Source: Zygaena filipendulae
Taxonomy: Eukaryota > Arthropoda > Insecta > Lepidoptera > Zygaenidae
Length of the DNA: 64,000 bases
Reading direction: 5' to 3'
Assembly (NCBI GenBank): GCA_907165275.2
Contig: OU015669.1
Span: forward strand, 9,446,501-9,510,500
Shown here piece after piece: positions 23,208 through 34,206 of this stretch (position 1 is the first letter of the stretch; each line of letters starts with the position of its first letter). Below the pieces are notes generated by a model, which did no database searches, was not told the DNA's origin, and saw only the letters and a list, made by a program, of their open reading frames with translations. The position numbers and the translations under genes were made by a program.

Positions 23208-23403
23208 CTAGCTGTGCCCCGCGGTTTCACCAGCGAGCGTGAGTTTCTGAATTCCGTCAGGTACTCCAAAGTTGCCTAATTTAATTCTAAAACGTTCCCT
23301 GAAGTTTCACAGATATTTCAAGATCCAAATTAGTCAAATCGGTCCAGCCATTCTCGAGTTTTAGCGAGACAAACGAACAGCAATTCATTTTTATAAAATA
23401 AAG
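23208..23403 (-). mobile_element. Helitron, 'GTGAGTTTC' subtype
   Basis: CTAGCTGTGCCCCGCGG start; later AATCGGTCCAGCCATTC. Confidence 0.65.
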
Positions 23404-23486
23404 ATTATAAAGAAAGTTTTGCATTTATACATTGATTTATATTTTAAACCTTTTTCTTAATAAACCGACTTCTTTACTTTTACGCA

Positions 23487-23553
23487 ACACTGTTAGTCTA
23501 GTGGTTAGCGAAGTTAACTCCCACACTAGATGTCACGGGTTCGATCCTCTTAT
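23487..23553 (+). mobile_element. tRNA-like SINE head or tRNA relic
   Basis: TAGTCTAGTGGTTAG resembles box A and GGGTTCGATCC resembles box B, about 35 bases apart as in tRNA genes. An acceptor stem cannot be closed, and Helitron DNA follows at 23588, so this is a retroposon head or tRNA fragment and not a functional tRNA. Confidence 0.5.
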
Positions 23554-23587
23554 CATAAACATCAGTCATGCAGTTTAAACAAATCAC

Positions 23588-23646
23588 ACACATAATTCCC
23601 GCGGGAACTCTGAAATTAACGCGGGTGAAACCGCAGGGAAAACTAG
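23588..23646 (+). mobile_element. Helitron 3' end fragment
   Basis: ATAATTCCCGCGGGAACTC, then GCGGGTGAAACCGC and AACTAG. Confidence 0.6.
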
Positions 23647-24159
23647 TAAATATATAAGTGGTTGTTAACAATATGTGCAATTTTAACGGCTGATACACGT
23701 TTGCGAATCCTGACTATAATAAACACATGTTTGCCGCCATTTTAAGGCCAAACAAGCTTCAAGCATTCGTTAGCTCGTATCAGCGGTTCTTCAGCGAGTT
23801 TCGGTGACGTAATCACTTGTACAATGGGTGTATTATTCCAGCTTAGGACGGCGATGTTATGTTTTTATTCAGCAAAGATAGCGAGTCACACGCACGCTGT
23901 GACGTCACTCAATGTCGTAATTTCGTCGGGTGAACGTGTTCATCGCGTTGTACTTAAACCCCTCTTTGTTACTTTAATTGTAGATAATTCAAAACCGCCG
24001 TACGTAGCAATGGCGCCCATATAAACTTCAGGGTATGGAGTTTCCCTTAACTTACAGGGCTATAAGGATCATCCGCTATACAAAAGACATAAGATCTAAG
24101 ATATTCAGATATTCCGTTTTAACTGAGGAGTAGATATTTATGTAAAATAGCAAGTTAAA

Positions 24160-24182
24160 GGGGGGGGGGGGGGGGGGGGGGG
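24160..24182. repeat. Poly(G) run of about 23
   Basis: An uninterrupted G homopolymer in an AT-rich region. It may be real or a length-uncertain assembly tract. Confidence 0.9.
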
Positions 24183-24197
24183 TAAATACTAGTATTT

Positions 24198-24535
24198 ATA
24201 ATGGGCATGTTGACTAATTTTTATTTTTTAGTCCGTCTTGTAGATTATTAAAAAATATTGGACACGTATAGGTATTTTTTCTTTTTTTACGTAATCAAAA
24301 AATAACGGCGATATATTGAGTTGAAATTTCGCGTGACGTCACTATTCTGACAGTTTGTATGGCGGTTTTGAGGTTAGTGACGTCACGACCTCCTCATCCT
24401 AAACTTTAATGCGCTTTATCTCTGTATATTTTAATTTATTTAAAAAAGCAAAAAATACGTGTCTATTGTTTTTTTATTTTGTAACTGACGGACTAATTAG
24501 AATTTTGATTTTCAAAAGTAGTCCACATCCCTATT
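24198..24535. mobile_element. CRE-bearing fold-back MITE, full-length copy
   Basis: ATAATGGGCATGTTGACTAA / GTAGTCCACATCCCTATTG ends; TGACGTCA at 24334-24341 and 24378-24385. It is very similar to the 18922 copy, suggesting recent mobility. Confidence 0.9.
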
Positions 24536-24690
24536 GTTTAAAGTTTGCGTCTAGATATCAGCTGTATAAGAAAATGATGTTTATATCTGAAAAATTTGAA
24601 CATAAAGTGGGCTTCAACAAAAAATAATCTAAAGAGATCTGCTCCAATTTTGTCGGGTGAAGACCGACAGGGATCCCTGAAGACACTGGT

Positions 24691-24760
24691 ATAGATATAT
24701 ACTAGATATTTTTTATATATATACTAGATATTTTTTATATATATACTAGATATTTTTTTT
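24691..24760. repeat. Three-copy minisatellite, about 25-bp unit
   Basis: TATATACTAGATATTTTTTA repeated three times in tandem. Confidence 0.85.
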
Positions 24761-25284
24761 TCTATTATATTGTAGCATTTTTCCATATATTTTCTTTATT
24801 GAAACGACTAGAGCTTGATTTTATTTGTTTTAATCCTTTAAATACTAGCATCTATCCTATCTTTTCGTTTTTTTCCTTTGGGACAATAAAGTAGGTACTA
24901 GGTATTTATGTATAATATTTTTATTTTTATTTGAAAATTAAAAATTTCTAAACCAGTGCTTCCCAAAGTTGATCTTACTACGACCCACCCGACAAAAACT
25001 TCCAAATTCGGAACTCACCTCTTGGTTTTCATGAAGAAAAAAGGGATGTAACTGTATGATTCTTCAATTCAAATCTTTAATTAGGTAAGTATGTAAATAA
25101 CATTAAAAAATGAGACAAAAATGCGATTAATTCCGCGGCATTTTTCTGAATATTGTTGGAAACCGCCAGAAGTAGTCGTTTTGAGCAGTTTGTTTTTTTT
25201 TGTCTATTAGGTAATTACCTAACTAGGTACCTAATCAAAATACCCAAAAAAAAATTATAGCTTTACACTCAATTTTATTTAACA

Positions 25285-25470
25285 CTAGCTGTGCCCCGCG
25301 GTAATTTCGGAGTTCTCGCTAGAATTCCGGATAATAAGCACGCTATGTCCTTCTCTGTACCCCTGACAACGTGCATGCTAAATTTCATCCAAATCCGTTC
25401 TGCCGTTTTTGCGTGATTGAGTAACAAACATCCAAACCTCCACACTTTCACATTTATAATATTGGTAGGA
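25285..25470 (-). mobile_element. Lep1-like Helitron
   Basis: CTAGCTGTGCCCCGCGG at the left and CATTTATAATATTGGTAGGA at the right, with a small deletion in the GC-rich hairpin. Confidence 0.85.
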
Positions 25471-25919
25471 TTCAAGAAGCTTTTTTATGATATTAAAAGC
25501 TCAGTCAAATTTCACGACTTCATACCTAATTTTATTGATTCTGATCTAGACCAAAAAAAATAGTTTTCTATTTTTTCTTCAAAAATTTTCTCCTTCTCCC
25601 TTTTTTATGGCATCTATCGCGATTTATCGCATTTATTTTTGCCAATGACAACGTTTTATTAATTAAAATAACTTGTTCGTCTATCTATATAGCTGTCTAT
25701 TTATAGTTTTCAGTTCAGTATATCTTAAAATTTACTACGAAAATACTTAGCGGACATAAAATAGTTAAAAAAAAAATCGGTACCTACTCCAGGTCAATCT
25801 GTGCCCAAAATTAAAAAAAAGACCACTTACCTTAAAGCAATCTTGCTATGCAGAAATACAGCTTGCAGTGGAAAGTGCTATTTTTTCACTTATGAAAAAC
25901 TTCGATTTAACTTTTCTTA

Positions 25920-26080
25920 CGGCTACTGCTATGGCCGCCACGCTGACAATGCGCGCGGGAAAACAAACCGCCAACTGATGGAAAACCCGCCAAAACTTGA
26001 CTACTTACGTACTCGGTCGACCAATCACAGCGCCGAACGCCCCCGCGCCATTACAACAACCAATCATGTTAAAGGCGAAA
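25920..26080. promoter_or_regulatory. CpG-richer block with two CCAATCA boxes, function unknown
   Basis: In AT-rich surroundings this block is GC-richer and carries CCAATCA at 26020-26026 and 26060-26066. It lies in an open frame (25801-26187) with no recognisable domain. It could be a promoter of an unrecognised transcript or a transposon remnant. No TATA box, initiator or first exon could be assigned. Confidence 0.2.
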
Positions 26081-26473
26081 CACTTAAAAACTTTAACAGG
26101 TTTTTCACGTTGACATTATACTTAGGGATACGTTCAAAAATCATGACTAATGACTTGTGTAAATATTATATTTGTGCTTTTTATTGACTCATTAGTTATT
26201 ATATTTTATCTTTAGTGTGTACTTACTTTCATTTTATCTATAGCCGCCCTAGATGTTCATCAACGATTTATCACGCAACTATTGAGGTTTATTATTGTAA
26301 TCTATAGCTATTGGGTAGGTATATTATAAATATGTATGAATATTGTTTGCTTAATTAATGGTTATGCGTAATTTATACTTAGTTTGCTCATATGTGGGTG
26401 TTTAATGCTAATATAGTTGTAGTGTTTATACTAGTATAGTATAGTAATAGAGAAACAAAAACAAAACATTATT

Positions 26474-26600
26474 ATAGACATAGACATATCTTTATTCGGC
26501 ATCACAGAAAATTAAAAAATAGGTATCTTACAAAATTTAACACTACAACATTCGCCTAAAAATTTTTGTGATGCCGAAATGGATACGACTCAGCATAGGT
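26474..26600 (-). mobile_element. LINE-like 3' end with (AGACAT)n tail and stem-loop
   Basis: TTCGGCATCAC (26495-26505) pairs exactly with GTGATGCCGAA (26568-26578), then GACTCAGCATAGG. Minus-strand reading gives a stem-loop, GAATAAAG and a hexamer tail. Confidence 0.6.
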
Positions 26601-26896
26601 ATACCGTCGAAATTATCGGGTTTTTATCCCACAAGAATACCTATCTTAGCCAAGGACATTCGTGTGCGATAGAAACACCTAGGCACGAGGCAAAATCTAA
26701 AAATTTTAATCACGGTCAAAAGACGCTTGTATAATAATAATATGTTTTATTTCAGGAGTATTTACCTACCCATTGCCATAAAATAATACTTACGCATAAT
26801 TAAAAGAGAAATAAAATAAAATAAATCTGGATACGATCAACCCATCATTTTGTCATATTAATAGAGTAAAGAATAAAATATATTGATAGGTAGGTA

Positions 26897-27096
26897 CTAG
26901 TTGTTTCCCGCGGTTTTACTCGCGTTAATTTTGGAGTTCCTGGGGGAATTCCGGGTTACAATATAGCGTATGTTACTCAGGGGTAAATACTAAATATCAT
27001 TGTAACGGTGAAGTTTTGAAATCGGTCCATTGGTTTTTGAGTTAAATCGTAACAAGCAAACAAACAAATAACCCATATATTTACACTATTATTATC
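26897..27096 (-). mobile_element. Diverged Lep1-like Helitron
   Basis: CTAGTTGTTTCCCGCGG start; TTTGAGTTAAATCGTAACAAG near the end. Confidence 0.7.
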
Positions 27097-27099
27097 ATA

Positions 27100-27670
27100 C
27101 TAGCTGTTCCCCGCGGTTTCATTTTTTCCCGTGTCAGAGATCCTGTCAGAGGTTTTACATATCTTTTTATGTACCTCTGACAACGTGTTGTATGGAAAAT
27201 TTCATGCAGTTTCACCAGCTTAAATTTCGGAGTTTCCGCGGGAATTCCGGGATAAAAGTACTTACCCTATGTCCTTCTCTGTACCACTGACAACGTATAT
27301 GCAAAATTTTATGATGATCGGTTGATCCGTTAAGGCGTATGCGAGGATAAGAGCTCGAAAGCGCATTTTCATCCGACTTGCTTCAAATTTATCGTCACTG
27401 CTCAGCTCCTATGTGTCTTAGCGTCATGTTATATAGCCTATAACCTGCCCAGGAGTATGGAATACAAGTGTACCAAGTTTGGTTAAAATCCTTTCAGTAG
27501 TTTTTGATCCATGCATGCACATACAGACAGACAGACAGACAGACAGACAAAAAATTTACTGATTGCATTTTTGGCATCAGTATCGATCACCATTCATCCT
27601 CCAATATGAATTTTTAATATATATTCAATGTACAGAATTGACCTTTCTACAGTTTTATTATAAGTATAGA
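27100..27670 (-). mobile_element. Composite Helitron with second repeat module, copy 3
   Basis: Two partial Helitron heads (CTAGCTGTTCCCCGCGG and TTTCCGCGGGAATTCCGGG) are followed by the GATAAGAGCTCGAAAGCGC module and a GACA microsatellite (27522-27548), ending CAGTTTTATTATAAGTATAG. Confidence 0.75.
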
Positions 27671-27890
27671 TATAGATATAGAAGAAGAAGATTATAGGAA
27701 CGTATGTACGAACAAATTACTACTTGATTGCATCATTATTTCTCTATTGTAGGTATACATAGACGCAAAACTAAACAAACAATCAACCACTAACTAGTTT
27801 TTATGTGACAACACCGTCAAGGGTTAGCTTGTAACACAGTTGGCACAGTCTATATCCATACAGTAGGCTGAAAAGACTTCTTCAATCAAA

Positions 27891-28131
27891 TGGACATAGT
27901 TAAGCAATAGTGTGTTAACCCACATTGGAGAAATTTTGAGTAGATCGTGTTTTAAAAGTATAGCGCCATTTTGTATCAACATTTTTTATGTTCAATATTT
28001 AGTTACATATTTAAGCAATGTAATAAGGTAAACACATAATTAATAAATGTTCCCTAACTTTCAATAAATCGTTCTGAATCAATAACTTAATTTTGAGGGT
28101 TAACATGTTATTGCTTAGATATCTGCGTCGA
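27891..28131 (+). mobile_element. TGGACATAG-end MITE, copy 1
   Basis: TGGACATAGTTAAGCAATAG at the left; GTTAACATGTTATTGCTTAG at the right. The two ends are related inverted repeats. It is an inverted copy of the 40950-41186 element. Confidence 0.7.
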
Positions 28132-28263
28132 AATATATATAAGTAGGCATTGTAGTAAGTCGAGTCATCATAACTCCATCGGAGGATACCGCGTTTTTAA
28201 CCGACTTCCAAGAAAAGGAGGAGGTTATCAATTCGTCTGGTAGGTATATTTATTAGATAGGTA

Positions 28264-28694
28264 CTAGATGTGCCCCGCGGTTTCAACCGCGTGAGTTTCG
28301 GAATTCCCGCAGAAACTCCAAAGGAGCCTAGTTTAGGTAAGGTATCTATATAAAAGTAGGAACTTATTTACATAAAAAAATCCACTTTTTCTGTCTGTCT
28401 GTTTATTTCAGGTAATCTCAAAAGCGGCTGGACCGATTTAACGCGACTTTCACCTCTGAAACGGTTAGACCAATTTTGACGGGACTTTCACTGCTAATTA
28501 GCTGATGTTATATGGAGTAAATTAGACTATTTTAAAGTTCCTGCGGGCACAAGTAGTTAATTTTTAAATTCAGGCGAGCGGTTTTTGAGTTTATTCATTA
28601 CAGAATGACATATTGGGGTAGGTACTTTTTGTCCCGGAATTCCCGCGGGAACTACAAAACTAGGAACCGCAGGTGAAACCGCGTGGGTCAGCTA
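28264..28694. mobile_element. Cluster of Helitron fragments in opposite orientations
   Basis: CTAGATGTGCCCCGCGG (minus) at 28264, a plus-oriented GGACCGATTTAACGCG...CCTGCGGGCAC segment, and a plus-oriented 3' end (CGGAATTCCCGCGGGAACTA...GTCAGCTAG) ending at 28694. Confidence 0.6.
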
Positions 28695-29051
28695 GTACCT
28701 AAGCAAATAATTAACTGTATAGTTTTACCTATTTGGAATTCTCTTTCAAATAGAACGGAATAGACAAAGCACTTGTTCACAACTTGATACTATTAAGTAG
28801 ATAAGTACGTCTTAATGACAGAAAATAATGTTAGCACTTACATCAAACAAAGTATTGTAATTTGCACTAACTTAGGCACTAATACCTACTTAGGTATTAG
28901 GTGCTTGCTGATGTTTCAATATAGTGTATGCCGTGAATTCATGTCATTTGTTAAACGACTAGGTTACCTAGGTCTATAGTAGGTACCTACCTATAGTATT
29001 ATATTATTATCTTTGCCTAGGTAGAGGTACTAAAAATAGTTTCTCCCAATA

Positions 29052-29669
29052 GGGTACTTGCATGATTTTATTTTTCAGTTTATTTTAAAAATATATGGCC
29101 TACCTACTTAAAAAAAGCAAGAAAAAGAAAAAAATATATGCATAAATTAATTAAATAGAGCGTTTCAAAGTTCCTACTTTAGACTTTAGGTTTGACGACA
29201 CTTGTTCAAAATTACGCATTATTAATCTGTGATAGAAATGTCACTATCGTATTGACAGGGTCATTTGACACTGACAGACAGATAACTTCAATATCCAAAA
29301 GCGAAATTAAGGTTGAACTGTGTCGATTTACTTCCAAAAGTTCCAGTAAAGAATCGAAATGCATCTTACCGATGCATTTTAAAGTAAAAATCTTCAGAAA
29401 ATGGAAAATATGTGTTGACTGTATGCACTTAGTTTCTTTTGCATTCTCTGAAAGAGGTAAATGTTTCCTAAAAAAATAAAAGTGACGTCATGTGTCAAGC
29501 TTGGCTGTGATTGGTGTTTCGTTGCAACGTTCCGTTTCACAAAATTAAAAGTTGAATATTAGGGAAACTATTGAAAATTTTTAGTAAATCTTTCACGATA
29601 ACGCTTTTCTAATGCTCTATTTTTTAAATATTGACACAATTTCTTATTATAAATTTCATGCAAGTACCC
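29052..29669. mobile_element. 0.62-kb TIR element, copy 1
   Basis: Terminal inverted repeats GGGTACTTGCATGA(A/T) / TTCATGCAAGTACCC bounded by TA on both sides, fitting a Tc1/mariner-type TA duplication. The interior carries TGACGTCATG and GCTGTGATTGGTG. A near-identical copy is at 59554-60177. The open frame at 29192-29479 is internal and lacks a recognisable transposase motif. Confidence 0.85.
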
Positions 29670-30118
29670 TATTCAGATTACTGAAGTGAAACTTCTTTGG
29701 GCTATTATAATATTAACAACATCGTCAACATAAATCAGCCTATAGAGTATAGACCATAGGTAGATATTATATCTAAAGGCGTTTCGAGTTACGCGTTATC
29801 ACGGCAAAATAAGGAGCTTTTCTATGTTTGAAATAATGTGGTGATATTTAATAGGTGTGCTGTATCGTGATAACTCTATTTCATGCAAAATCCAATAGAT
29901 ACTTAATTTAGGTAATTCAAAGTTGATGTGTAGCTCTATTTTAATGTCAATAAAATTACAATAATATTATTATAACAATAGTCTCTTTGGAAACTGCAAA
30001 GAAAGTCGTGTTTGGGCTCGTTTGTTTTGTTCTCATGAGTATTTAAAAAAATACTTCTCATTTGTTTATTAATTAGATAAATTTAGTAATCACCTACCTA
30101 ATAATATTTATATAATAA

Positions 30119-30270
30119 CTAGCTGTGCTCCGCTATGTCCTTCTCTGTACCCCTGACAACGTGCACGCCAAATTTCATCCAAATCTGTTCATCTGTCAGC
30201 CGTTTTTGCGTGATTGAGTAACAAACATCCAAACATCCAAACATCCACACTTTCACATAGAAACTAGTTA
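30119..30270 (-). mobile_element. Lep1-like Helitron, internal deletion
   Basis: CTAGCTGTGCTCCG runs straight into CTATGTCCTTCTCTGTACCC; the GC-rich hairpin has been deleted. Right side AAACATCCACACTTTCACAT. Confidence 0.75.
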
Positions 30271-30960
30271 CGGTTATATTAGTACGTAGTATATTAATAC
30301 TCTGAGGCAGTTTAATTTATTTATTTATTTATGTTTTGGCAACAAACAGTCATATATAGTTACATCTTAATTTTTACAATATTTCGTATGTTACAGACCT
30401 ACAGTGCCGATACATGATAATAATTATACAGTACAAATGAGAGATGGCACATAAGTTGGCATCGCCGCCACGTTATTGCTTACTGCTTTAAGTATTACAT
30501 TATCTGTGTCTGAGGTTGCAACTTTTTTCTCTCGGTTACTTATACAAAAATTTATCACAAAAATATTAGTAACGCCACCTATGATAAAAAAGTTAATCTA
30601 TTCCAGCCGTTTACAGTGAATGAAAGAGAACCGCCGTTTCAACAAGATTTCAGAAGGTTTCAAGTCTGCGATTTCCATGCTGGTGTATATATTAATGTAT
30701 AGGTGGCGCTTCAATAAACTGTCAAGAATAAGAGGTAGATTTAAGATTTTACAACATTTCAATTTAAAATAGGTACTTTAAATCGAATACTATTTCGAGA
30801 TATTTGTTTAAATATCACCGTCATATTTTTTAGACCTTTTTTATTACTTATTTAACGAAATATTCAACAAAAACTTCGTGAGGTCCAAAAAGGATATACA
30901 CCGTAAATACCTTTGCGCTCACCGTATATACCTAAATTAAAAAATGAAGTGTCAATGTTA

Positions 30961-31000
30961 ATCGTAGACGGAGAATGAATGTTAATTCTCTGTCTACGAT
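30961..31000. repeat. Short hairpin
   Basis: ATCGTAGACGGAGAAT and ATTCTCTGTCTACGAT pair at 15 of 16 positions across an 8-base loop. Confidence 0.85.
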
Positions 31001-31271
31001 GTTAATATTCTGTTAGACGAAGTCAAGTGGGGCAAAGGAAATGTTCATCCTGACATGAATTTTTTAAATTTTCAACATTTCTAATTAGTTTTTGAATAAC
31101 TTAGAATGAAAATTTCGGGAAAAAAAAATATTTGTCTACTAGTTTTCTAAATACTATTTAGATAGCATGACAAAACATAAGGAAAAATAATTGAAATGTT
31201 TAATTGAAATGTGTTGCGACACTGTATTTAAAATCACCGGTCATGAAATACTGTAATAACCCTTATAGATT

Positions 31272-31396
31272 TGCAATCAACCCGGTGCTTGAGTTTAAGC
31301 GCGATAAAAGTCAGCCATTTACGATGTTTTATCCGGTTTAAACCCGAAAACGCCAAGCTTTTATTGGGTTTAATCCCTAGCACCGGGTTGATTGCA
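31272..31396. mobile_element. 125-bp miniature TIR element
   Basis: A perfect 18-bp inverted repeat, TGCAATCAACCCGGTGCT (31272-31289) and AGCACCGGGTTGATTGCA (31379-31396). No other copy was seen in the window. Two overlapping open frames are shadows. Confidence 0.7.
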
Positions 31397-31449
31397 CGAT
31401 ACCGGAATGTACAGCAAATTCGAATACCTGCTGTACAATACGACGCGGG

Positions 31450-32834
31450 CCTTTTAGTGTCCGGAAGCGTACGATAATGTCGATAATTATCGTACATATA
31501 CGATAATTTGTACTTACGCACGATATACGATAGTATAATTATTATTATCGTACATCGTAAAAAGTCTAAATATTTTTTCATTACTCATACTCGGAAAGTA
31601 GGTCTGAAGTTGCCTGAGAAGCGGGTTGAAAGTAACCCTTTTCAGCCCTAGGGAGAATCGCTTTCAACTGACAACTGTCAAATTATTAAAAAAAAACTAG
31701 GTCTATTTTCACATTTCTAATGAACCATGTTTCAACTTTCTATACAGTTAGCGCGATGTAAAATTGAAATAACATAAAGTTTAAGTAGGTATTAATTAAA
31801 ATAAAATTCACTCACTTTTTCTTAAGCTAATTCCTATTTATATTTTTTTATTTTCTTTAATTAATACTTAATAATTAAAGATAATATTTTTTTTAGGTCG
31901 CCACAATGTAAATAAAAAATACTGGCTGAATAGCTAGCCGGCCAAAGAAAAAGAAATAGGTGGGAAAGTGTCAAGCGACTATCCGATCTTCACTCATTTT
32001 TTCTTTAGCTAATTCCTATTTTTATTTTGACTTTCCTTGCATTCGTAATGAAAAGCACAGTGTTACCCTCGGGAGAAAGACTTATTTAGTCCCTCGATCT
32101 ATTAGCGCCCTCGCTACGCTCGGGCGCCAAACCCCGTCTCGGGAATAAATAAGTTACTTTCACCCCTAGGATAACAATGTACTATTTGCGTGTTTCGTTC
32201 GAAATACGATAATTTTACGCCCCGTACGATAAGTTCACATCAGGTTGCCAAAAGGCCGTACAATCCGGATTCCGGTGTCGTAATATCGTGTTGTGCATTC
32301 GCCATTTATTCTTCCGATGCCGGGTATTTGGTATTATTGACAATTGTCATAGACGCCATATTTAAAAAAGAACAGTATCTTCAATAGTGGTTGTTTAGCT
32401 CCGAAATCCTAAGTTTTGTATGTGAGTTGATGTTAATCTAGTAGTAATAATCATCTCTGTTTAGTTCTTCGAGTGCTTCTCTTGTACTTCAAGTAAGTTC
32501 TACACATTTATGCCCTGATTTTCCGCTAAAATCTGTCAATATTAGAGGTTATAAAGCTTAATTGAATACTGCATAAAAAAAGACATTTTAATGTAAAACA
32601 AAGATCGTTTTAGATAAATTTATATACAATCAAAAACAAGTTCATTGGTTATGGTTGATATCAAATTATAAAGTCGTCTTCATTGCAAATTTTGCGATTG
32701 TTTTCAATGAAGGTAGGTAGGTTGGTAGTGTACGTATTTTATAAAGAATCTAGAATGCTATCGCTTCGAAATTTCGTATTGTGAATTAAAAAAAAAACAA
32801 ACGACAAAAATGCATGAAAATAAAATCTTCCAGA
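31450..32834. other. Region upstream of Pin1, no further gene seen
   Basis: Contains an AT/CG mosaic with many CGATA motifs (31468-31560) that recur around 32205-32290. Any Pin1 promoter should lie at the right end of this stretch, but no core promoter element could be assigned. Confidence 0.4.
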
Positions 32835-33308
32835 ATGTCGAACCAAGAGAACGAAACACCTTTGCCTGAAGGATGGGAGATGCGGACCAGCCGATCCACA
32901 GGAATGACTTACTACCTGAACACATACACCAAGAAGTCACAGTGGGAGCGACCAGAGGCTCCTGCGGATGCTGGTGAGATACGCTGCAGCCACATACTTG
33001 TTAAGCACGCAGACAGTCGCCGACCATCGTCTTGGCGTGAAGAAAACATAACAAGAAGTAAAGAGGAGGCAATGGAGATGATAAAAAATTACCGCAAGCA
33101 AATTGTATCGAAGCAAGCGACGTTTGTTGATCTTGCAATGAAATACTCTGACTGTTCATCGGCTAAACGCGACGGAGACCTGGGTATGTTCTCGCGTGGC
33201 ATGATGCAGCCTGCTTTCGAAGAAGAAGCATTCAAACTTAAGGTCGGCCAGCTCAGTAAACCAGTGGAAACTGACTCTGGTTGCCATATTATTTTAAGAA
33301 CTGCTTAA
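32835..33308 (+). CDS. dod: Pin1/dodo-type peptidyl-prolyl cis-trans isomerase
   Basis: A 157-residue parvulin that isomerises phospho-Ser/Thr-Pro bonds; family members act in the nucleus and cytoplasm on mitotic and signalling phosphoproteins. Residues 10-40 form a WW domain (LPEGWE, both tryptophans W14 and W37, YYLN and WERP). Residues 48-157 form the rotamase domain. The catalytic set is intact: His53 in CSHILVKH, Lys57, the phosphate-binding Arg62-Arg63, Cys107 in YSDCSSAK and His151 in SGCHIILR. The length is close to the usual 160 or so residues. The start MSNQENE is chosen over an ATG seven codons upstream because it gives the normal short Pin1 N-terminus. A sequence resembling a splice acceptor (TCTTCCAG) ends one base before it, so a 5' UTR exon is possible. 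The coding part has no intron. AATAAA occurs at 33460-33465. The gene is convergent with the kinin gene. Confidence 0.95.
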   Translation: MSNQENETPLPEGWEMRTSRSTGMTYYLNTYTKKSQWERPEAPADAGEIRCSHILVKHADSRRPSSWREENITRSKEEAMEMIKNYRKQIVSKQATFVDLAMKYSDCSSAKRDGDLGMFSRGMMQPAFEEEAFKLKVGQLSKPVETDSGCHIILRTA

Positions 33309-33459
33309 TTATTTTGTTTTGTGTAATCTCAGAAGATTATGAATTGATGAGAAAAAAATTGTTTGAATTTTAATTTCTTCTATGTAATCCAAAATCTATA
33401 TTCTATACTTAGTTTGGATTTTGTTTACTATGATACTAAAATGCATAAAGTGTACTAAA

Positions 33460-33465
33460 AATAAA
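33460..33465 (+). terminator. Candidate Pin1 polyadenylation signal
   Basis: AATAAA about 150 bases after the Pin1 stop, the first canonical hexamer downstream. Confidence 0.5.
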
Positions 33466-33915
33466 ATAATAAGTATGACAAATCAGTACTCCTCACTAAT
33501 ATTTTAAAGTTAAAAGATCCCAAAATTGTTCTGAATTTCTGATTTTAAGTTCATAAATAAAAATAAATATCTTTATTTTCATTATCAAAATATCAATAAA
33601 TTTGGTTTTTAGTGTCTGCAAATATTGTACCCATAGAAATGGGTACAACATAGTGATTATATTTTCTTTGGAGTTGGTGTTGATATTTCAAATTTCATTT
33701 GATTGTCCTTTAATTTGATAATCATTTTTGTATGTCTATTATGAAGATGAAATTAAAAATTTGACACAAAACTTATATTTTTTTCCCCCATCTAAATATA
33801 ATTTTCAGGTAGGTATTATCTACTGTTGTGTAAATAATAATCGTATTTAAAATTGGTTTTACTTTTTTTTTCCAACTAAAGCGATCTTTGTTTTGCTCAT
33901 GTAGTATATTGTTGC

Positions 33916-34206
33916 CAATAGGCTATTTGAATATTTTTTTTAATCCATTCGTTAGATAATAAAAAAATAATAGACACGTATAGTTTGCTTCTTCAAATTA
34001 ATGAAAATATACTTGGATAAAGCGCATTAAAGTTTGGGAGTGGGGGCTCGTAACGTCATGTGCAGGTGCACCTGCTTGTGACGTTACGCAATATTTCGAC
34101 TCAACTTATCTCCTGCTTACGTAAAAAAAGAAAAAATACGTATCAAACATTTTTTATGAATCTACAGGACGGGCTAAAAATAAAAAAAATTGCAAATAGC
34201 CTATTG
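33916..34206. mobile_element. CRE-bearing fold-back MITE, diverged copy between Pin1 and kinin
   Basis: CAATAGGCTATTTG / CAAATAGCCTATTG ends; the centre is the palindrome GCAGGTGCACCTGC. The octamers have decayed to AACGTCAT and TGACGTTA, so this copy has lost perfect CREs. Confidence 0.8.

Noticed and set aside
23487..23553. tRNA gene
   Set aside because: Box-like motifs are present, but no closed acceptor stem; more likely a SINE or tRNA fragment.
25801..26187. 128-codon open frame
   Set aside because: No recognisable domain, non-ATG start, low-complexity lysine-rich N-terminus, and no splice or expression evidence.
29192..29479. 95-codon frame inside the 0.62-kb TIR element, and 59905-60204 antisense
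   Set aside because: The two element copies do not keep the same frame open, and no transposase motif is visible.
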